Positions 32,431-41,675 of a stretch of 43,490 nucleotides of DNA are shown here, in pieces. The position numbers and the translations under genes were made by a program. The notes under the pieces are model-generated. The model was not told the DNA's origin. It worked only from the letters and a program-made list of their open reading frames with translations, and did not search any database. Source of the DNA: Myxococcales bacterium (GTDB lineage: Bacteria > Myxococcota_A > Polyangia > Polyangiales > JAFGIB01); NCBI GenBank assembly GCA_028817905.1, contig JAPPOR010000996.1:1-43490 (forward strand). Reading direction: 5' to 3'. The first letter of the stretch is position 1, and each line of letters opens with the position of its first letter.

Positions 32431-33239
32431 TTTAGTAGTGCATCCTTTTCCGCGCGAGTGACCCCGCCGGCGGGGAGGGCGGGGCTTTGCCCGTGCGCGA
32501 CGACCCGGTTGCGCCCCGACGCTTTCGCTTGATAGAGGGCTGCATCGGCTTGTTCGATGAGTTCTCGGGGCGCTGTGGGAGCCCAACCCGGGTCAAAGGT
32601 CGCGATTCCTGCGCTGACAGTTAGCCGTAGCTGGTGTTGCTCCGTTTCAAAACTATGGTCCTCCACCGACGCCCGCAGCCGCTCGGCCGCCGTGGCCGCC
32701 CCGCGGGCGTCCGTGCCGGGCAAGATGATGGCGAACTCTTCGCCTCCGAAGCGCGTTGTCACATCGTCTGTCGTACGCAGCGCATCCAGCATGATCTGTC
32801 CGAGAATCTGCAGTACCTGGTCCCCAGCTACATGTCCGTACTTGTCGTTTACCTGCTTGAAGTGATCGGCGTCGATGATCATGACCGACAGGGGGCGGCG
32901 GTCGCGGGTGGCGCGATGCAGTTCTTGTCTCAACCGGTGATCGAAGTAGCGACGGTTGAAGAGGCCGGTTAGACCGTCTTCCATCGATACCGTACACAGT
33001 CGGTCGATGATCCACTGGATGTATGCTGTGCGGTCCGGCCCTGTGGCGGGAGGCGGAGGTGTCGCCCCTTCCGGTGCGATGGTACGAAGGGCGATGCTCA
33101 GATCGAGGTCAGCGGCTGCGGCGAAGCCAGCTAGGATGCGTTGGGCGAGATCCGAACCTTCCCGATCAGGGAATTGGCGCGCGTACTCTGCCTCCAGAGC
33201 CTCCCAGGCGGTCTGGCTATTGGCTGGCGCTGCCTTCAT
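32427..33239 (-). CDS. Diguanylate cyclase (GGDEF domain)
   Basis: A 270-residue protein with an N-terminal helical part (about 1-80) of unknown fold and a C-terminal GGDEF domain. The active-site loop reads GGEEF (about 165-169), preceded by MEDGLTGLFNRRYF and IIDADHFKQVNDKYGH, all expected for cyclic di-GMP synthesis. The usual inhibitory RxxD, which should end 5 residues before the GG pair, is shifted: the text reads RTTDDVTTRFGG, so product inhibition may be lost. Start 33239 (ATG, AGG 5 bases upstream) is preferred to a TTG at 33308. It is the first gene of the operon with the MinD-like ATPase (4-base overlap) and the FHA kinase, and divergent from the REC-GGDEF gene. Confidence 0.9.
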   Translation of the reverse strand: MKAAPANSQTAWEALEAEYARQFPDREGSDLAQRILAGFAAAADLDLSIALRTIAPEGATPPPPATGPDRTAYIQWIIDRLCTVSMEDGLTGLFNRRYFDHRLRQELHRATRDRRPLSVMIIDADHFKQVNDKYGHVAGDQVLQILGQIMLDALRTTDDVTTRFGGEEFAIILPGTDARGAATAAERLRASVEDHSFETEQHQLRLTVSAGIATFDPGWAPTAPRELIEQADAALYQAKASGRNRVVAHGQSPALPAGGVTRAEKDALLK

Positions 33240-33341
33240 GCCCACCTTTGAACGGATGACAACGGGCAAGTTTTGAGGTCCCACATCACCCGAGGGGTGG
33301 TCCTCCAATCCAGCGCACTCCGCGCCGCCGCGTGCTCAAGT

Positions 33342-33359
33342 TGACCGTGGACTGACCGT
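33342..33359. promoter_or_regulatory. Direct repeat in the divergent GGDEF promoter region
   Basis: TGACCGT occurs at 33342-33348 and again at 33353-33359, 11 bases apart start to start, one helical turn. Such spacing puts both copies on one face of the DNA and suits a response-regulator or activator site. It lies between the two divergent GGDEF genes (33239 leftward, 33419 rightward). Confidence 0.35.
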
Positions 33360-33418
33360 TTCAAGTTCGGTGGGCGTTTATGGTTTTCGCCCGTTTTTCC
33401 AGAACCTCGAACGGACGC

Positions 33419-34366
33419 ATGGTGGAGACCACTTGCTTGATCATAGACGACTCCGAAGGGGTTAGGAACCGACTGATCGAGGGACTCTCGTCAGCACAAG
33501 TGTTCGATCGGTTCATCACCGCCGAGGATGGACTTGAGGGGTTCCGCAAAATGAGGTCCGAGGCCGTCGATCTTGTGCTGTGCGACCTGGACATGCCGGC
33601 GTTCGACGGTTTCAAGTTCCTCCGTATGAAGTGTGGCGACCCGAGTCTGTCTGAGGTTCCCGTGATTCTGTTGACCGGACGTGAGGACGTGGATAGCAAG
33701 GTACGGGGACTGTCGGCTGGGGCATCGGACTACTTGACCAAGCCCTTCGACCAGTTGGAGCTGATCGCGCGCGTGAACGTGCACATGAACCTCAAGCGGC
33801 TGCGGGATGAGCTGCGCGAGAAGAACGAGGAGCTCGAACGGTTGGCGCGAACAGACGAGCTTACTGGCGTTGCCAACCGGCGCTACCTGATGGAGTGCCT
33901 GGAGCAGGAGTTCGCTCGATCGCAGCGATATCAGCGCCCTTTCAGTCTGCTGATGGCGGACCTGGATCACTTCAAGCGAATCAACGACTCGTACGGCCAT
34001 CAGGTCGGTGACGACGTCCTGGTGCGAACGGCCGCAGCGATGCGCAGCACGCTGCGACAGAACGACATCGTTGGTCGCTATGGGGGCGAGGAATTTGCGC
34101 TGATGCTGCCCGAGACCGAGGTCGAAGGGGCCCTTACGGTAGCTGAGCGGTGTCGCCAGATGATCGAGGAGCTGGTCGTCGAGGTGCAGGGGGTGCGCGT
34201 GCCTGTGACCGCGAGCCTGGGGCTTGCCACGAACCCCAGCGCATCGATCGCCTCAGTGGACGCGCTCATGCGTGTCGCGGACGGGGCGCTGTACGAGGCG
34301 AAGCGTGCTGGACGCAACCGAGTCGTAGCTGCCAGCGTCCCGGAAGCTGGCCCGGATCATCCATGA
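33419..34366 (+). CDS. PleD-like response regulator, REC-GGDEF
   Basis: A 315-residue response regulator with diguanylate cyclase output. The receiver spans about 1-120: LIIDDSE acidic pocket, phosphoacceptor Asp at about 56 in LVLCDLDMPAFDG, Thr in ILLTGRED and Lys at about 108 in YLTKPFD. A coiled linker (LRDELREKNEELERLARTDE) leads to the GGDEF domain with DELTGVANRRYL, MADLDHFKRINDSYGH, a canonical inhibitory site RQND (about 213-216) and active loop GGEEF (222-226). Phosphorylation would be expected to drive dimerisation and c-di-GMP synthesis. Start 33419 is chosen because it begins just before the receiver; the ribosome-binding site is weak and ATG 33380 would add 13 residues. A short GC hairpin with TTTTT lies in the leader (33372-33398). 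The neighbouring FHA kinase is a candidate partner. Confidence 0.92.
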   Translation: MVETTCLIIDDSEGVRNRLIEGLSSAQVFDRFITAEDGLEGFRKMRSEAVDLVLCDLDMPAFDGFKFLRMKCGDPSLSEVPVILLTGREDVDSKVRGLSAGASDYLTKPFDQLELIARVNVHMNLKRLRDELREKNEELERLARTDELTGVANRRYLMECLEQEFARSQRYQRPFSLLMADLDHFKRINDSYGHQVGDDVLVRTAAAMRSTLRQNDIVGRYGGEEFALMLPETEVEGALTVAERCRQMIEELVVEVQGVRVPVTASLGLATNPSASIASVDALMRVADGALYEAKRAGRNRVVAASVPEAGPDHP

Positions 34367-34471
34367 CTTCCGCCGCCTCGCTTGTCTCTCCGCTCCACAG
34401 GACTTTCTGCGCCCCAGAGAATACCGGGAACACTCCGGTCGGGTGTGCGCGATCCGACGCTGGGGTCATGA

Positions 34472-35284
34472 CTAGCGGGTCCCGAGGACCTGCTCCTTGG
34501 CGACTTGGCAGGTGTGGGCGCACCAAAGCGCCCGCACGAAGGTAGCAGCCAGTGCGGCGAGCTGATGAACGGCCAGCACCAGAAGGCCGAGGCCTGTTGG
34601 CCATGCGAGCAAAGTGACGACGAACGCTGGAGCCAGGATGGCGATTTCTGCAGCGCGCAGTCCAAGCTTGGCGAGCACCTTTGGCAGCAGATGCCGTGCC
34701 CTGTCCGGGATCAGCCATGCGGCGTTGTGCCCGCAGCCGAGCATGCGCCGCGCCAACGCGATGTCGACCCATGTCCAGAGGAGGGCGGCACCTAGCCCCC
34801 AAAACGCAAGCACGAGCAGGGCGATTGCGTCGGCGTGCGGTTGCTGGATGCTTCCGACCTGCAGATCGAGCAGTAGCCATGCGGAATAGCCGGCGGTGCA
34901 CCACAGGGTTTGAAGGCAGAGGTGGGCGACGTACAGGAGCCACGCTGTGGGCAGGGCCCGGAGCGCGCTGCGAAGGCCCGCGGAAGGATTGTCCCCGTAC
35001 ATGACACGCAGCCACCATGCTTGTGCCAGGGGCGCGCATACCAGGTAGATCGCGGCGGTGCCCATGGCGGCCGTACGAATCGAGGCGTGCGCCGAGGCGC
35101 TTTGTCCGACGGCGAAAGCGATCGCGAAAAGGGTTTCTGCGTGTGAGGGCTGCGGAGCGCCGCCGGGCACCTGTGCCGTCAAACCAAGAACTGAGAGCGC
35201 CGGCCACAGCGCCACAAGCGTCTTGACTACATGGGTTGCGAACACCGGTATGGTGGCCCGACGCAGGTACGATCTGCGCGTCAT
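34472..35284 (-). CDS. Polytopic membrane protein of unknown function
   Basis: A 270-residue protein with about six predicted membrane helices, for example VFATHVVKTLVALWPALSVL, AMGTAAIYLVCAPLAQAWWL, ALLVLAFWGLGAALLWTWV and AILAPAFVVTLLAWPTGLGL. I recognise no family motif. Its ATG (35284) overlaps the stop of the metallopeptidase gene as ATGA, so the two are translationally coupled and probably act in one process or complex. It may be a membrane partner or substrate-presenting subunit of the peptidase. It converges on the REC-GGDEF gene with 105 bases between the stops. Confidence 0.7.
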   Translation of the reverse strand: MTRRSYLRRATIPVFATHVVKTLVALWPALSVLGLTAQVPGGAPQPSHAETLFAIAFAVGQSASAHASIRTAAMGTAAIYLVCAPLAQAWWLRVMYGDNPSAGLRSALRALPTAWLLYVAHLCLQTLWCTAGYSAWLLLDLQVGSIQQPHADAIALLVLAFWGLGAALLWTWVDIALARRMLGCGHNAAWLIPDRARHLLPKVLAKLGLRAAEIAILAPAFVVTLLAWPTGLGLLVLAVHQLAALAATFVRALWCAHTCQVAKEQVLGTR

Positions 35285-36900
35285 GGTGCCATGAGGGACA
35301 GCACGGTGGACGGGAGTGTCTGCGCGAACAGTACAAGGAGCGAGAACCAGCTGACTTCGGTGCTCCAGCTAGGCTCGTGCGCAGGCTGCCCCCGAGGTGG
35401 TGCGGCGCCGCGCAGTTCGGGGGCGAGCACCTCTTCGGAAAAGCCAGGGCCGTATTCGGCATCGAAGGCGTCGAACAGGTCGCGCGGGAGCGGATGCCCA
35501 AACCGATGGTGGCGAGCATAGCGGCCGATAGCGAGCAACAGCCGCTCGCGGCCCTGGGTTTCGGCGATCCGTTCCAATACCAAGGCGGGCTGCCAGTAGA
35601 CCGCTCGCCCCAGCTGGCGGGGACGATAGTCGGCGGCCGATTTCAGAGAAGAGACCGGACTTCGGGTGGGTAGCTTCGTGGCGGCGGCGCGCACGACGGC
35701 TAGAGGGTTGAGGCCACCGACCGCCGCAGCCCGATGCCGCAGTAGATCCCAGGTGGCCCACTCGCTCAGGCCCTCGTCCATGAAGGGATGGGCCACTTCG
35801 TTGCTGGCGACGAGGCCATAGAACCACTGGTGGGCCAGCTCGTGGGCGGCAAGGATGTCGTGGAAGGGGTCGAACCCCGCGATCGGGAACGACCACCAGG
35901 GACCACCGGTCACGATCAGGCCGGGGTACTCCATGCCCGACACCGCGTGGGCGGCACGCGGCGGAATCACCACGGCCAGTTCCGAATAGGGATAGGGCCC
36001 GTAGTGCTGTCCGAAATACCTCAGTCCGTCTCGAAGTACCTGAGCCTGCCGTTCCACAGCGGCCCCGTATCCGTGCGGTGCCATGAACGTAACCGCCACG
36101 TGGTCGAGCTGTTTGTGTACCAGTTGCACGTGCCGGCCTACGGCGCAGGCAAGATCGTGCACGTTTGCAGCGCGATAGCGAACCTGTATGCGCCCCCCGG
36201 GTAGCTTTGTGTTCCGCAGCCGGCGCCCGTTGCATAGGGCGGTGAGGGCCGTAGGCAGTTCGAGCACTAGCTCATATGTGGCGAAGTCGGCAAAGAACTC
36301 CCCGGCGCCATGGTAAGGAAACATGGCGAAGCGCCCGTCCGGTTGTAACTTGGCTAGCTTGGGGAACCACTGGCCAAGCATGTGGAAGTCACGCGCGTAT
36401 CCCATGCGCGCGATGGCCCTGGGTAGCTTGGTCTCGAAGTCCATCCGCAAGCTGAGGGAGCCGCCGGGAGCAAGGGGCTTGGCCAATGGCAGCCGAGCCT
36501 GGGTGCGGTCGAAGGGGAGCATGTCGGTTTGGAGCGCTGCCACGGAGGGCCGGCCCGCCACGTGGATATCGGTCAGGTGGATATGTCCCGGATCGGTGAG
36601 GTCGACCCGACGAATCCGGGCGCCCCCTTCGCGCATGAAGACTGTTTGCGCGTGCTCGAACGCATTGGCGTAGAGGTGCAGCTCCAACGCATCGATCGGG
36701 CGCTCGCTGGTGTTGACGAACTGGATCCATAGGCGACCCGAAACCGTGTGCGTGTCGACGTCCAAGCGCACGTCCAGTCGATAGTGATGCCCTTCCGTGG
36801 GGACAGGGTCGGCGCGGGCAGCGCCGCGGGGAGGGATGGCGGTGGCTGCGAGCAGTACGGTCGCAACCAACGCGCGGCTCGCGTCGGGACGTGGCCTCAT
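35281..36900 (-). CDS. M1-family-like zinc metallopeptidase, exported
   Basis: A 539-residue gluzincin. The N-terminal signal (ALVATVLLAATAIPPRGAARA) implies export, and a C-terminal hydrophobic helix (SWFSLLVLFAQTLPSTVLSL) could anchor it in the membrane. Residues about 30-270 form the beta-rich N-domain typical of M1 aminopeptidases (YRLDVRLDVDTHTVSGRLWI). The catalytic part has GMEYP (about 322-326) in place of the classical GAMEN, the zinc site HELAHQWF (His353, Glu354, His357) and the third ligand Glu376 in MDEGLSEW, 18 residues after the second His. All catalytic residues are present, so it should be active, probably as an aminopeptidase in the periplasm or at the surface. Start 36900 was chosen for the signal peptide; no good Shine-Dalgarno is visible. 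Its stop overlaps the membrane-protein start. Confidence 0.88.
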   Translation of the reverse strand: MRPRPDASRALVATVLLAATAIPPRGAARADPVPTEGHHYRLDVRLDVDTHTVSGRLWIQFVNTSERPIDALELHLYANAFEHAQTVFMREGGARIRRVDLTDPGHIHLTDIHVAGRPSVAALQTDMLPFDRTQARLPLAKPLAPGGSLSLRMDFETKLPRAIARMGYARDFHMLGQWFPKLAKLQPDGRFAMFPYHGAGEFFADFATYELVLELPTALTALCNGRRLRNTKLPGGRIQVRYRAANVHDLACAVGRHVQLVHKQLDHVAVTFMAPHGYGAAVERQAQVLRDGLRYFGQHYGPYPYSELAVVIPPRAAHAVSGMEYPGLIVTGGPWWSFPIAGFDPFHDILAAHELAHQWFYGLVASNEVAHPFMDEGLSEWATWDLLRHRAAAVGGLNPLAVVRAAATKLPTRSPVSSLKSAADYRPRQLGRAVYWQPALVLERIAETQGRERLLLAIGRYARHHRFGHPLPRDLFDAFDAEYGPGFSEEVLAPELRGAAPPRGQPAHEPSWSTEVSWFSLLVLFAQTLPSTVLSLMAP

Positions 36901-37059
36901 GTGGCTCTGGGGCGAGGGGCGTGGCGAGGGAGTGCTTGGCACGATACCAGCGGCTACCGGAAAGGTTCGCAAAATATCCGGACAGCTCGTGCGTCCGCGG
37001 GGTCAGGCATGCCATGTCCTCGCGACTTGTGGGGGGACGTTCCCAGTTCTCGGGTTCCT

Positions 37060-37087
37060 TTGAAAGAATATTTTTCCATGATTTGAT
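37060..37087 (+). promoter_or_regulatory. Candidate promoter of tsaE
   Basis: TTGAAA (37060-37065) and TTTGAT (37082-37087) are separated by 16 bases in the most AT-rich part of the local intergenic region, 33 bases before the GTG start of tsaE. The -10 box matches only four of six consensus positions. Confidence 0.4.
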
Positions 37088-37119
37088 CGGTCTCGGTTTC
37101 GGGTTCCGGGGAGGTATCC

Positions 37120-37686
37120 GTGATAGAGCCGCCCTCGATGCTCGAAAGACCCCAAAGCTTGACCCTGCGTCTGCCCCATCGCGGCGCCACCCGCAGATTG
37201 GGGAGGGCCCTGGGGACCGTCGTGCGCGCCGGAGACCTGCTGCTGCTGCGTGGGGATCTAGGCGCCGGAAAAACCTTCCTGACGCGGGCGTTGGCGCGGG
37301 GACTGGGCGTTCCCGCCTCCGTCCGGGTCACGTCACCGACGTTTGAACTGGTCCATGAGCTCCCGGGGCGGGTGCCTCTTATCCACGTCGATCTCTACCG
37401 GCTCGACGACCCGGGCGAACTTGTCGAATTGGGTCTGCGGGAGCGGATCGGGGCGGACGCCGTGGTGGTGGTGGAGTGGGGCGAGCGCATGGTCGACGAA
37501 TTGGGCCGCGATCACCTGGGGATCGAGCTGGGGCTAGACCCTTCGGATCCGGGCGGGAGCGTACGGGTCTGCAGCTTGCACAGCCATGGCCCCGTCAGCG
37601 CTGACCTGCTGTCCCGTCTGTTGGCCCGCTATTTTCCTGGACCACAGGGCTTGACTCCAAAGCCCCGCGCCGACCGGGATTCGTGA
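37120..37686 (+). CDS. tsaE: tRNA threonylcarbamoyladenosine biosynthesis ATPase TsaE
   Basis: TsaE is the small ATPase that works with TsaB and TsaD to make t6A at position 37 of ANN-decoding tRNAs. The 188-residue product shows the Walker A motif GDLGAGKT (residues 45-52), the family block [12 protein letters not shown], the metal-binding [18 protein letters not shown] and VVVVEWGER. The start is GTG at 37120, with GGGGAGG 5 bases upstream. It is slightly longer than usual because of a tail after the core fold (residues about 150-188). It precedes carB by 73 bases on the same strand. Confidence 0.95.
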   Translation: MIEPPSMLERPQSLTLRLPHRGATRRLGRALGTVVRAGDLLLLRGDLGAGKTFLTRALARGLGVPASVRVTSPTFELVHELPGRVPLIHVDLYRLDDPGELVELGLRERIGADAVVVVEWGERMVDELGRDHLGIELGLDPSDPGGSVRVCSLHSHGPVSADLLSRLLARYFPGPQGLTPKPRADRDS

Positions 37687-37759
37687 CGGCTCCGCCGGCG
37701 CGCTTCCGCAGGACCACGCTTGCAGGGGCGGGCCAGCTCTGCTAGCACCACGCCGCGGT

Positions 37760-40700
37760 ATGCCACGCCGCGACGACATCCAGAGGATCCTGCTGATCGG
37801 TTCGGGTCCGATCGTGATCGGACAAGCTTGTGAGTTCGATTACTCCGGGACCCAGGGGGCCAAGGCGCTCAAGCAGGAGGGCTACGAGCTGGTTTTGGTG
37901 AACTCCAATCCGGCAACGGTCATGACGGACCCGGAGTTTGCCGACCGTACGTACGTCGAGCCGCTGAGCGTGGAGGTGCTGACCGCGATCATTGAACGGG
38001 AGAAGCCGGACGCCCTGCTGCCAACCCTCGGTGGTCAGACGGCTCTCAATCTCGCGCTGCAGTTGGACGATGCCGGCGTGCTCGCAGACCGTGGGGTCGA
38101 GCTGATCGGCGCGAAGATCGAGGCGATTCGCAAAGCCGAGGATCGGGAGCTCTTCAATGCTGCCATGGAGCGTATCGGTCTGTCGATCGCGCGCGGGCGC
38201 ACGGTCAGCACCATGGAAGAGGCCAGGTCGGTGGCGCAGGAACTGGGCTTTCCTTTGATACTGCGACCCTCGTTTACGATGGGCGGGACGGGTGGCGGCG
38301 TGGTTCGGGATCCTTCCGACTACGATCGGGCGGTACGTTGGGCGTTCTCCCAGAGTCCCACCCACGAGTGCCTGATCGAGGAGAGCCTGATCGGCTGGAA
38401 GGAGTATGAGCTCGAAGTCATCCGGGATCGGGCCGACAACTTCTCGGTGATATGTACGATCGAAAACTTCGACCCCATGGGTGTGCACACGGGCGACTCG
38501 ATCACGGTGGCCCCTGCCATGACCCTTACCGACAAGGAGTACCAGCGACTCCGGGATGCCGGTCGTGCGATCATCTCGGAGATTGGGGTTGAGACCGGGG
38601 GGTCGAACATCCAGTTCGCCGTTAACCCGCGCGACGGGCGCCTGATCGTCATCGAGATGAATCCGCGCGTGTCGCGTTCCAGCGCCCTGGCATCCAAGGC
38701 GACCGGCTACCCGATCGCCAAGATCGCCGCCAAGCTGGCGGTCGGCTACCGTCTTGACGAACTGCGCAACGACGTGTGCGGAACGAGCGCGGCCTTCGAG
38801 CCGTCGATCGACTACGTGGTCACGAAGGTTCCGCGCTTTGCCTTCGAGAAGTTTTCGGGTTCCGACCAACGTCTCACGACCCAGATGAAGTCTGTGGGTG
38901 AGGCGATGGCGATCGGCAGGACGTTCAAGCAGTCGTTACTCAAGGCCACGCGTTCTCTGGAGGTGGGGCGTGACGGGCTTGATTCGCTGCTCGACAAGGT
39001 CGACTATCCCAAGTTCGCCGCTGAGCTACGGGGCGGAGAAGGCGAAGTGGCGGGTTCCGTCCTGGGCACGCCTCCCCGGTTGGATGACGGGGTCCAACGG
39101 GCTCCAGATGCTGAGCAACGAGCCGCCCTCGTCGAAATCATCAAGACGCCGCTGGCCGACCGCCTCTGGTACGTCGTGGACGCGCTGCGTGTGGGGGTGA
39201 CGGCAGAGGAGGTCTTTCAGAGCACGTCGATCGATCCGTGGTTTGTCGATCAGCTGGTCCAGATCGTGCGGGCTGAAGAGGCCCTGGCCGCGGGGGCCGA
39301 CGCACCGGCATTGCGCGCCGCCAAGTACATGGGATTGTCCGATGCCGCGATCGCCCGAGCCGCCAACGAGAGTGCGGCTGCGATTCGGGCGCGCCGACAG
39401 GACCAAGAGCTCGCGCCGGTATACGCCCGCGTGGATAGCTGTGCGGCGGAGTTCGTGGCTCAGACGCCATACTTGTACTCCACGTGGGGGGATCGATGCG
39501 AATCCGAGCCGAGCCAACGCCGCAAGGTCATGATTCTTGGCGGTGGGCCCAACCGCATCGGCCAGGGGATCGAATTTGACTACTGCTGTGTCCATGCTTC
39601 GTTCGCGCTGCGCGAGCTGGGCATCGAGACCATCATGGTCAACTGCAATCCGGAGACCGTCTCCACCGACTACGATACCTCTGACCGCCTCTACTTCGAG
39701 CCCCTCACGTACGAGGACGTGATGTCGATCGTAGAGAGGGAAAAGCCCGAGGCCGTGATCGTGCAGTTCGGCGGACAGACTCCGTTGAAGCTGGCCGTTC
39801 CGTTGCATGAGAGCGGCGTGAAGATCTTGGGCACGTCGGCGGATGCGATCGACCGGGCGGAGGATCGCGAGCGTTTTGAAGCCCTGCTCGAGCAGCTCCA
39901 GCTGAAACGGCCGCGCGGGGTGCTCGCCAGCGGGGTCGAAGAAGCGATGAAGGCCGCCGAGGATTTGGGGTTCCCGGTCGTCGTGCGTCCTTCGTACGTA
40001 CTCGGGGGCAGGGCGATGGAAATCGTTCATTCCCGGTCCGACCTGGAACGCTACATGCGAGTCGCATTCGAAGCGATCGCGGACGTGGAGGTTCCGACGA
40101 TCCTGATCGACGAGTTCCTAGAGGACGCGACCGAGGTCGATGTGGACTGCGTCGCCGACGGCGAGCGGGCGGTGATAGGGGGGATTCTACAACACGTCGA
40201 GCAGGCCGGTGTACACTCGGGGGATTCCACGATGGCGCTCCCGCCGCACTCGTTGAAAGAGAGCGTGCTGGCCGAGATTCACGCGTCCACGCGCGCGCTC
40301 GCACTTGAACTCGGTGTCGTTGGCTTGATGAACGTGCAGTACGCGGTGCGAGAGGACGAGCTGTATGTGATCGAGGTCAACCCGCGGGCGTCGCGTACGG
40401 TTCCGTTCGTGAGCAAGGCGATAGGTCGTCCCCTCGCGAGGATCGCAACCAAGGTGATGGCAGGTAACTCGCTGGCCGACGTTGGGTTCACGCACGAGAT
40501 CGTGCCACAGCACGTCGCCGTCAAGGAGTCGGTCTTCCCGTTTGCAAAGTTCCCCGGTGTGGACATCCTGCTCGGACCCGAGATGCGTTCGACCGGCGAG
40601 GTGATGGGAATCGCCGATAGCTTCGAAGTGGCCTTCGGCAAGGCGATGTTGGCCGCGGGAATGCGCATTCCGAAGCAGGGCACGGCCTTCATCAGTGTGC

Positions 40701-41080
40701 GCGATGGAGACAAGCCCACCGCGTGCGAGGTCGGTCGCCGGTTGCGGGACCTGGGGTTTTCGCTTGTGGCCACGGCCGGCACGGCCAGTGCCCTCGAGCG
40801 CGCTGGTGTGGAAGTCAGCAGGGTCAAGAAGGTCGCCGAGGGCAGCCGCCATGCGGTCGACATGCTGGAAGCCGGGGAAATCGACATGGTGATCAATACC
40901 ACCGAAGGGGAGAAGGCGATTCGGGACAGCTACTCCATCCGGCGGCATACCCTCTTGTCCGGAACCGCGTACTACACGACCATGGCAGCAGCCCATGCGG
41001 CCGTCGGTGCAATCGAGGCGGAGCAGGGAAGACCGCTCGCGGTCACGTCTCTTCAGGAGTACCACGAGTCCCTTGACTAG
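37760..41080 (+). CDS. carB: Carbamoyl phosphate synthase large subunit
   Basis: CarB makes carbamoyl phosphate from ammonia, bicarbonate and two ATP, for pyrimidine and arginine synthesis; the ammonia comes from glutamine through CarA. The 1106-residue protein has the duplicated architecture: first synthetase half with [20 protein letters not shown] (16-35) and [13 protein letters not shown] (about 171-183), the oligomerisation region, second half beginning [15 protein letters not shown] (about 594) with [11 protein letters not shown] (about 743) and [15 protein letters not shown] (about 873), and a C-terminal MGS-like allosteric domain from about 965. It is complete and of normal length. 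carA is not in this window. The ribosome-binding site at 37760 is weak, but the start fits the family. Confidence 0.97.
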   Translation: MPRRDDIQRILLIGSGPIVIGQACEFDYSGTQGAKALKQEGYELVLVNSNPATVMTDPEFADRTYVEPLSVEVLTAIIEREKPDALLPTLGGQTALNLALQLDDAGVLADRGVELIGAKIEAIRKAEDRELFNAAMERIGLSIARGRTVSTMEEARSVAQELGFPLILRPSFTMGGTGGGVVRDPSDYDRAVRWAFSQSPTHECLIEESLIGWKEYELEVIRDRADNFSVICTIENFDPMGVHTGDSITVAPAMTLTDKEYQRLRDAGRAIISEIGVETGGSNIQFAVNPRDGRLIVIEMNPRVSRSSALASKATGYPIAKIAAKLAVGYRLDELRNDVCGTSAAFEPSIDYVVTKVPRFAFEKFSGSDQRLTTQMKSVGEAMAIGRTFKQSLLKATRSLEVGRDGLDSLLDKVDYPKFAAELRGGEGEVAGSVLGTPPRLDDGVQRAPDAEQRAALVEIIKTPLADRLWYVVDALRVGVTAEEVFQSTSIDPWFVDQLVQIVRAEEALAAGADAPALRAAKYMGLSDAAIARAANESAAAIRARRQDQELAPVYARVDSCAAEFVAQTPYLYSTWGDRCESEPSQRRKVMILGGGPNRIGQGIEFDYCCVHASFALRELGIETIMVNCNPETVSTDYDTSDRLYFEPLTYEDVMSIVEREKPEAVIVQFGGQTPLKLAVPLHESGVKILGTSADAIDRAEDRERFEALLEQLQLKRPRGVLASGVEEAMKAAEDLGFPVVVRPSYVLGGRAMEIVHSRSDLERYMRVAFEAIADVEVPTILIDEFLEDATEVDVDCVADGERAVIGGILQHVEQAGVHSGDSTMALPPHSLKESVLAEIHASTRALALELGVVGLMNVQYAVREDELYVIEVNPRASRTVPFVSKAIGRPLARIATKVMAGNSLADVGFTHEIVPQHVAVKESVFPFAKFPGVDILLGPEMRSTGEVMGIADSFEVAFGKAMLAAGMRIPKQGTAFISVRDGDKPTACEVGRRLRDLGFSLVATAGTASALERAGVEVSRVKKVAEGSRHAVDMLEAGEIDMVINTTEGEKAIRDSYSIRRHTLLSGTAYYTTMAAAHAAVGAIEAEQGRPLAVTSLQEYHESLD

Positions 41081-41107
41081 CAGGGGGCCAAGACGGGGAG
41101 AACAGTG

Positions 41108-41554
41108 ATGGGTGATGCGGACAAACCAACGCTCGATCAGGTCAATGTCGTGGTGTCCGATATGCCGGCATCGGTTGCGTTCTACCGTGCGCTGGGCCTC
41201 GATATTCCGGACCGGGATCCGAGCTGGGATCCACACCATCGCAGTGCCGTGACCGAGGGCGGTGGCGACTTCGACCTGGACAGCAGTGCCTTTGCCCCGC
41301 AGTGGTGTTCGGGGTTCAGTAACGAACGCACGGGTCCGGTGATCGGGTTTCGGGTCGCGTCGCGTGATGCAGTGGATGCGACGCACGACAAGCTTACCGC
41401 GCTCGGGCATCGCAGCCTGCAGGCGCCCAGGGACATGTTCTGGGGCGCGCGCTACGCGTTGGTGGAGGATCCGGACGGGAACGCGGTCGGCTTGATGAGC
41501 CCGGTTGACCCCAAGCGGCGCACCGCTCCACCCGACCCTGCGGCGCTGGGGTAG
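41108..41554 (+). CDS. VOC (glyoxalase/bleomycin-resistance fold) protein
   Basis: A 148-residue protein of the vicinal oxygen chelate superfamily. It has the paired beta-alpha-beta-beta-beta units: LDQVNVVVSDMPASVAFYRA at the start and YALVEDPDGNAVGLMSP at the end, the latter with the usual DPDGN turn and metal-binding position near the C-terminus. Substrate cannot be told: members include glyoxalases, dioxygenases and antibiotic-binding proteins. ATG 41108 follows GGGGAG by 7 bases; GTG 41105 is a less likely start. It lies 27 bases after carB and may be co-transcribed with it. Confidence 0.85.
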   Translation: MGDADKPTLDQVNVVVSDMPASVAFYRALGLDIPDRDPSWDPHHRSAVTEGGGDFDLDSSAFAPQWCSGFSNERTGPVIGFRVASRDAVDATHDKLTALGHRSLQAPRDMFWGARYALVEDPDGNAVGLMSPVDPKRRTAPPDPAALG

Positions 41555-41675
41555 GGGTCGCCCCGTCGTAGCGCCCTCGCACAACTAGCCGACTCCGCTG
41601 GGCTTTCGCTTGAGTGGATCAGTTGACGATCATCACGCGCTTCGGCGAGCGATTCGGGTTAACGTTTTCAGTACT

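Noticed and set aside
31549-32586. Longer MinD-like protein starting at 32586
   Set aside because: The extra 52 residues run through the end of the GGDEF gene in another frame and are Arg/Pro-rich; the ATGA-coupled start at 32430 begins right before the Walker A motif.
33372-33398. GGGCG/CGCCC hairpin followed by TTTTT in the leader of the REC-GGDEF gene, as terminator or attenuator
   Set aside because: The stem is only 5 base pairs with an 11-base loop; too weak to list as a feature, though attenuation is possible.
37742-38869. Open frame of 375 codons opposite carB
   Set aside because: carB is certain from its motifs; the antisense frame has no recognisable protein features.
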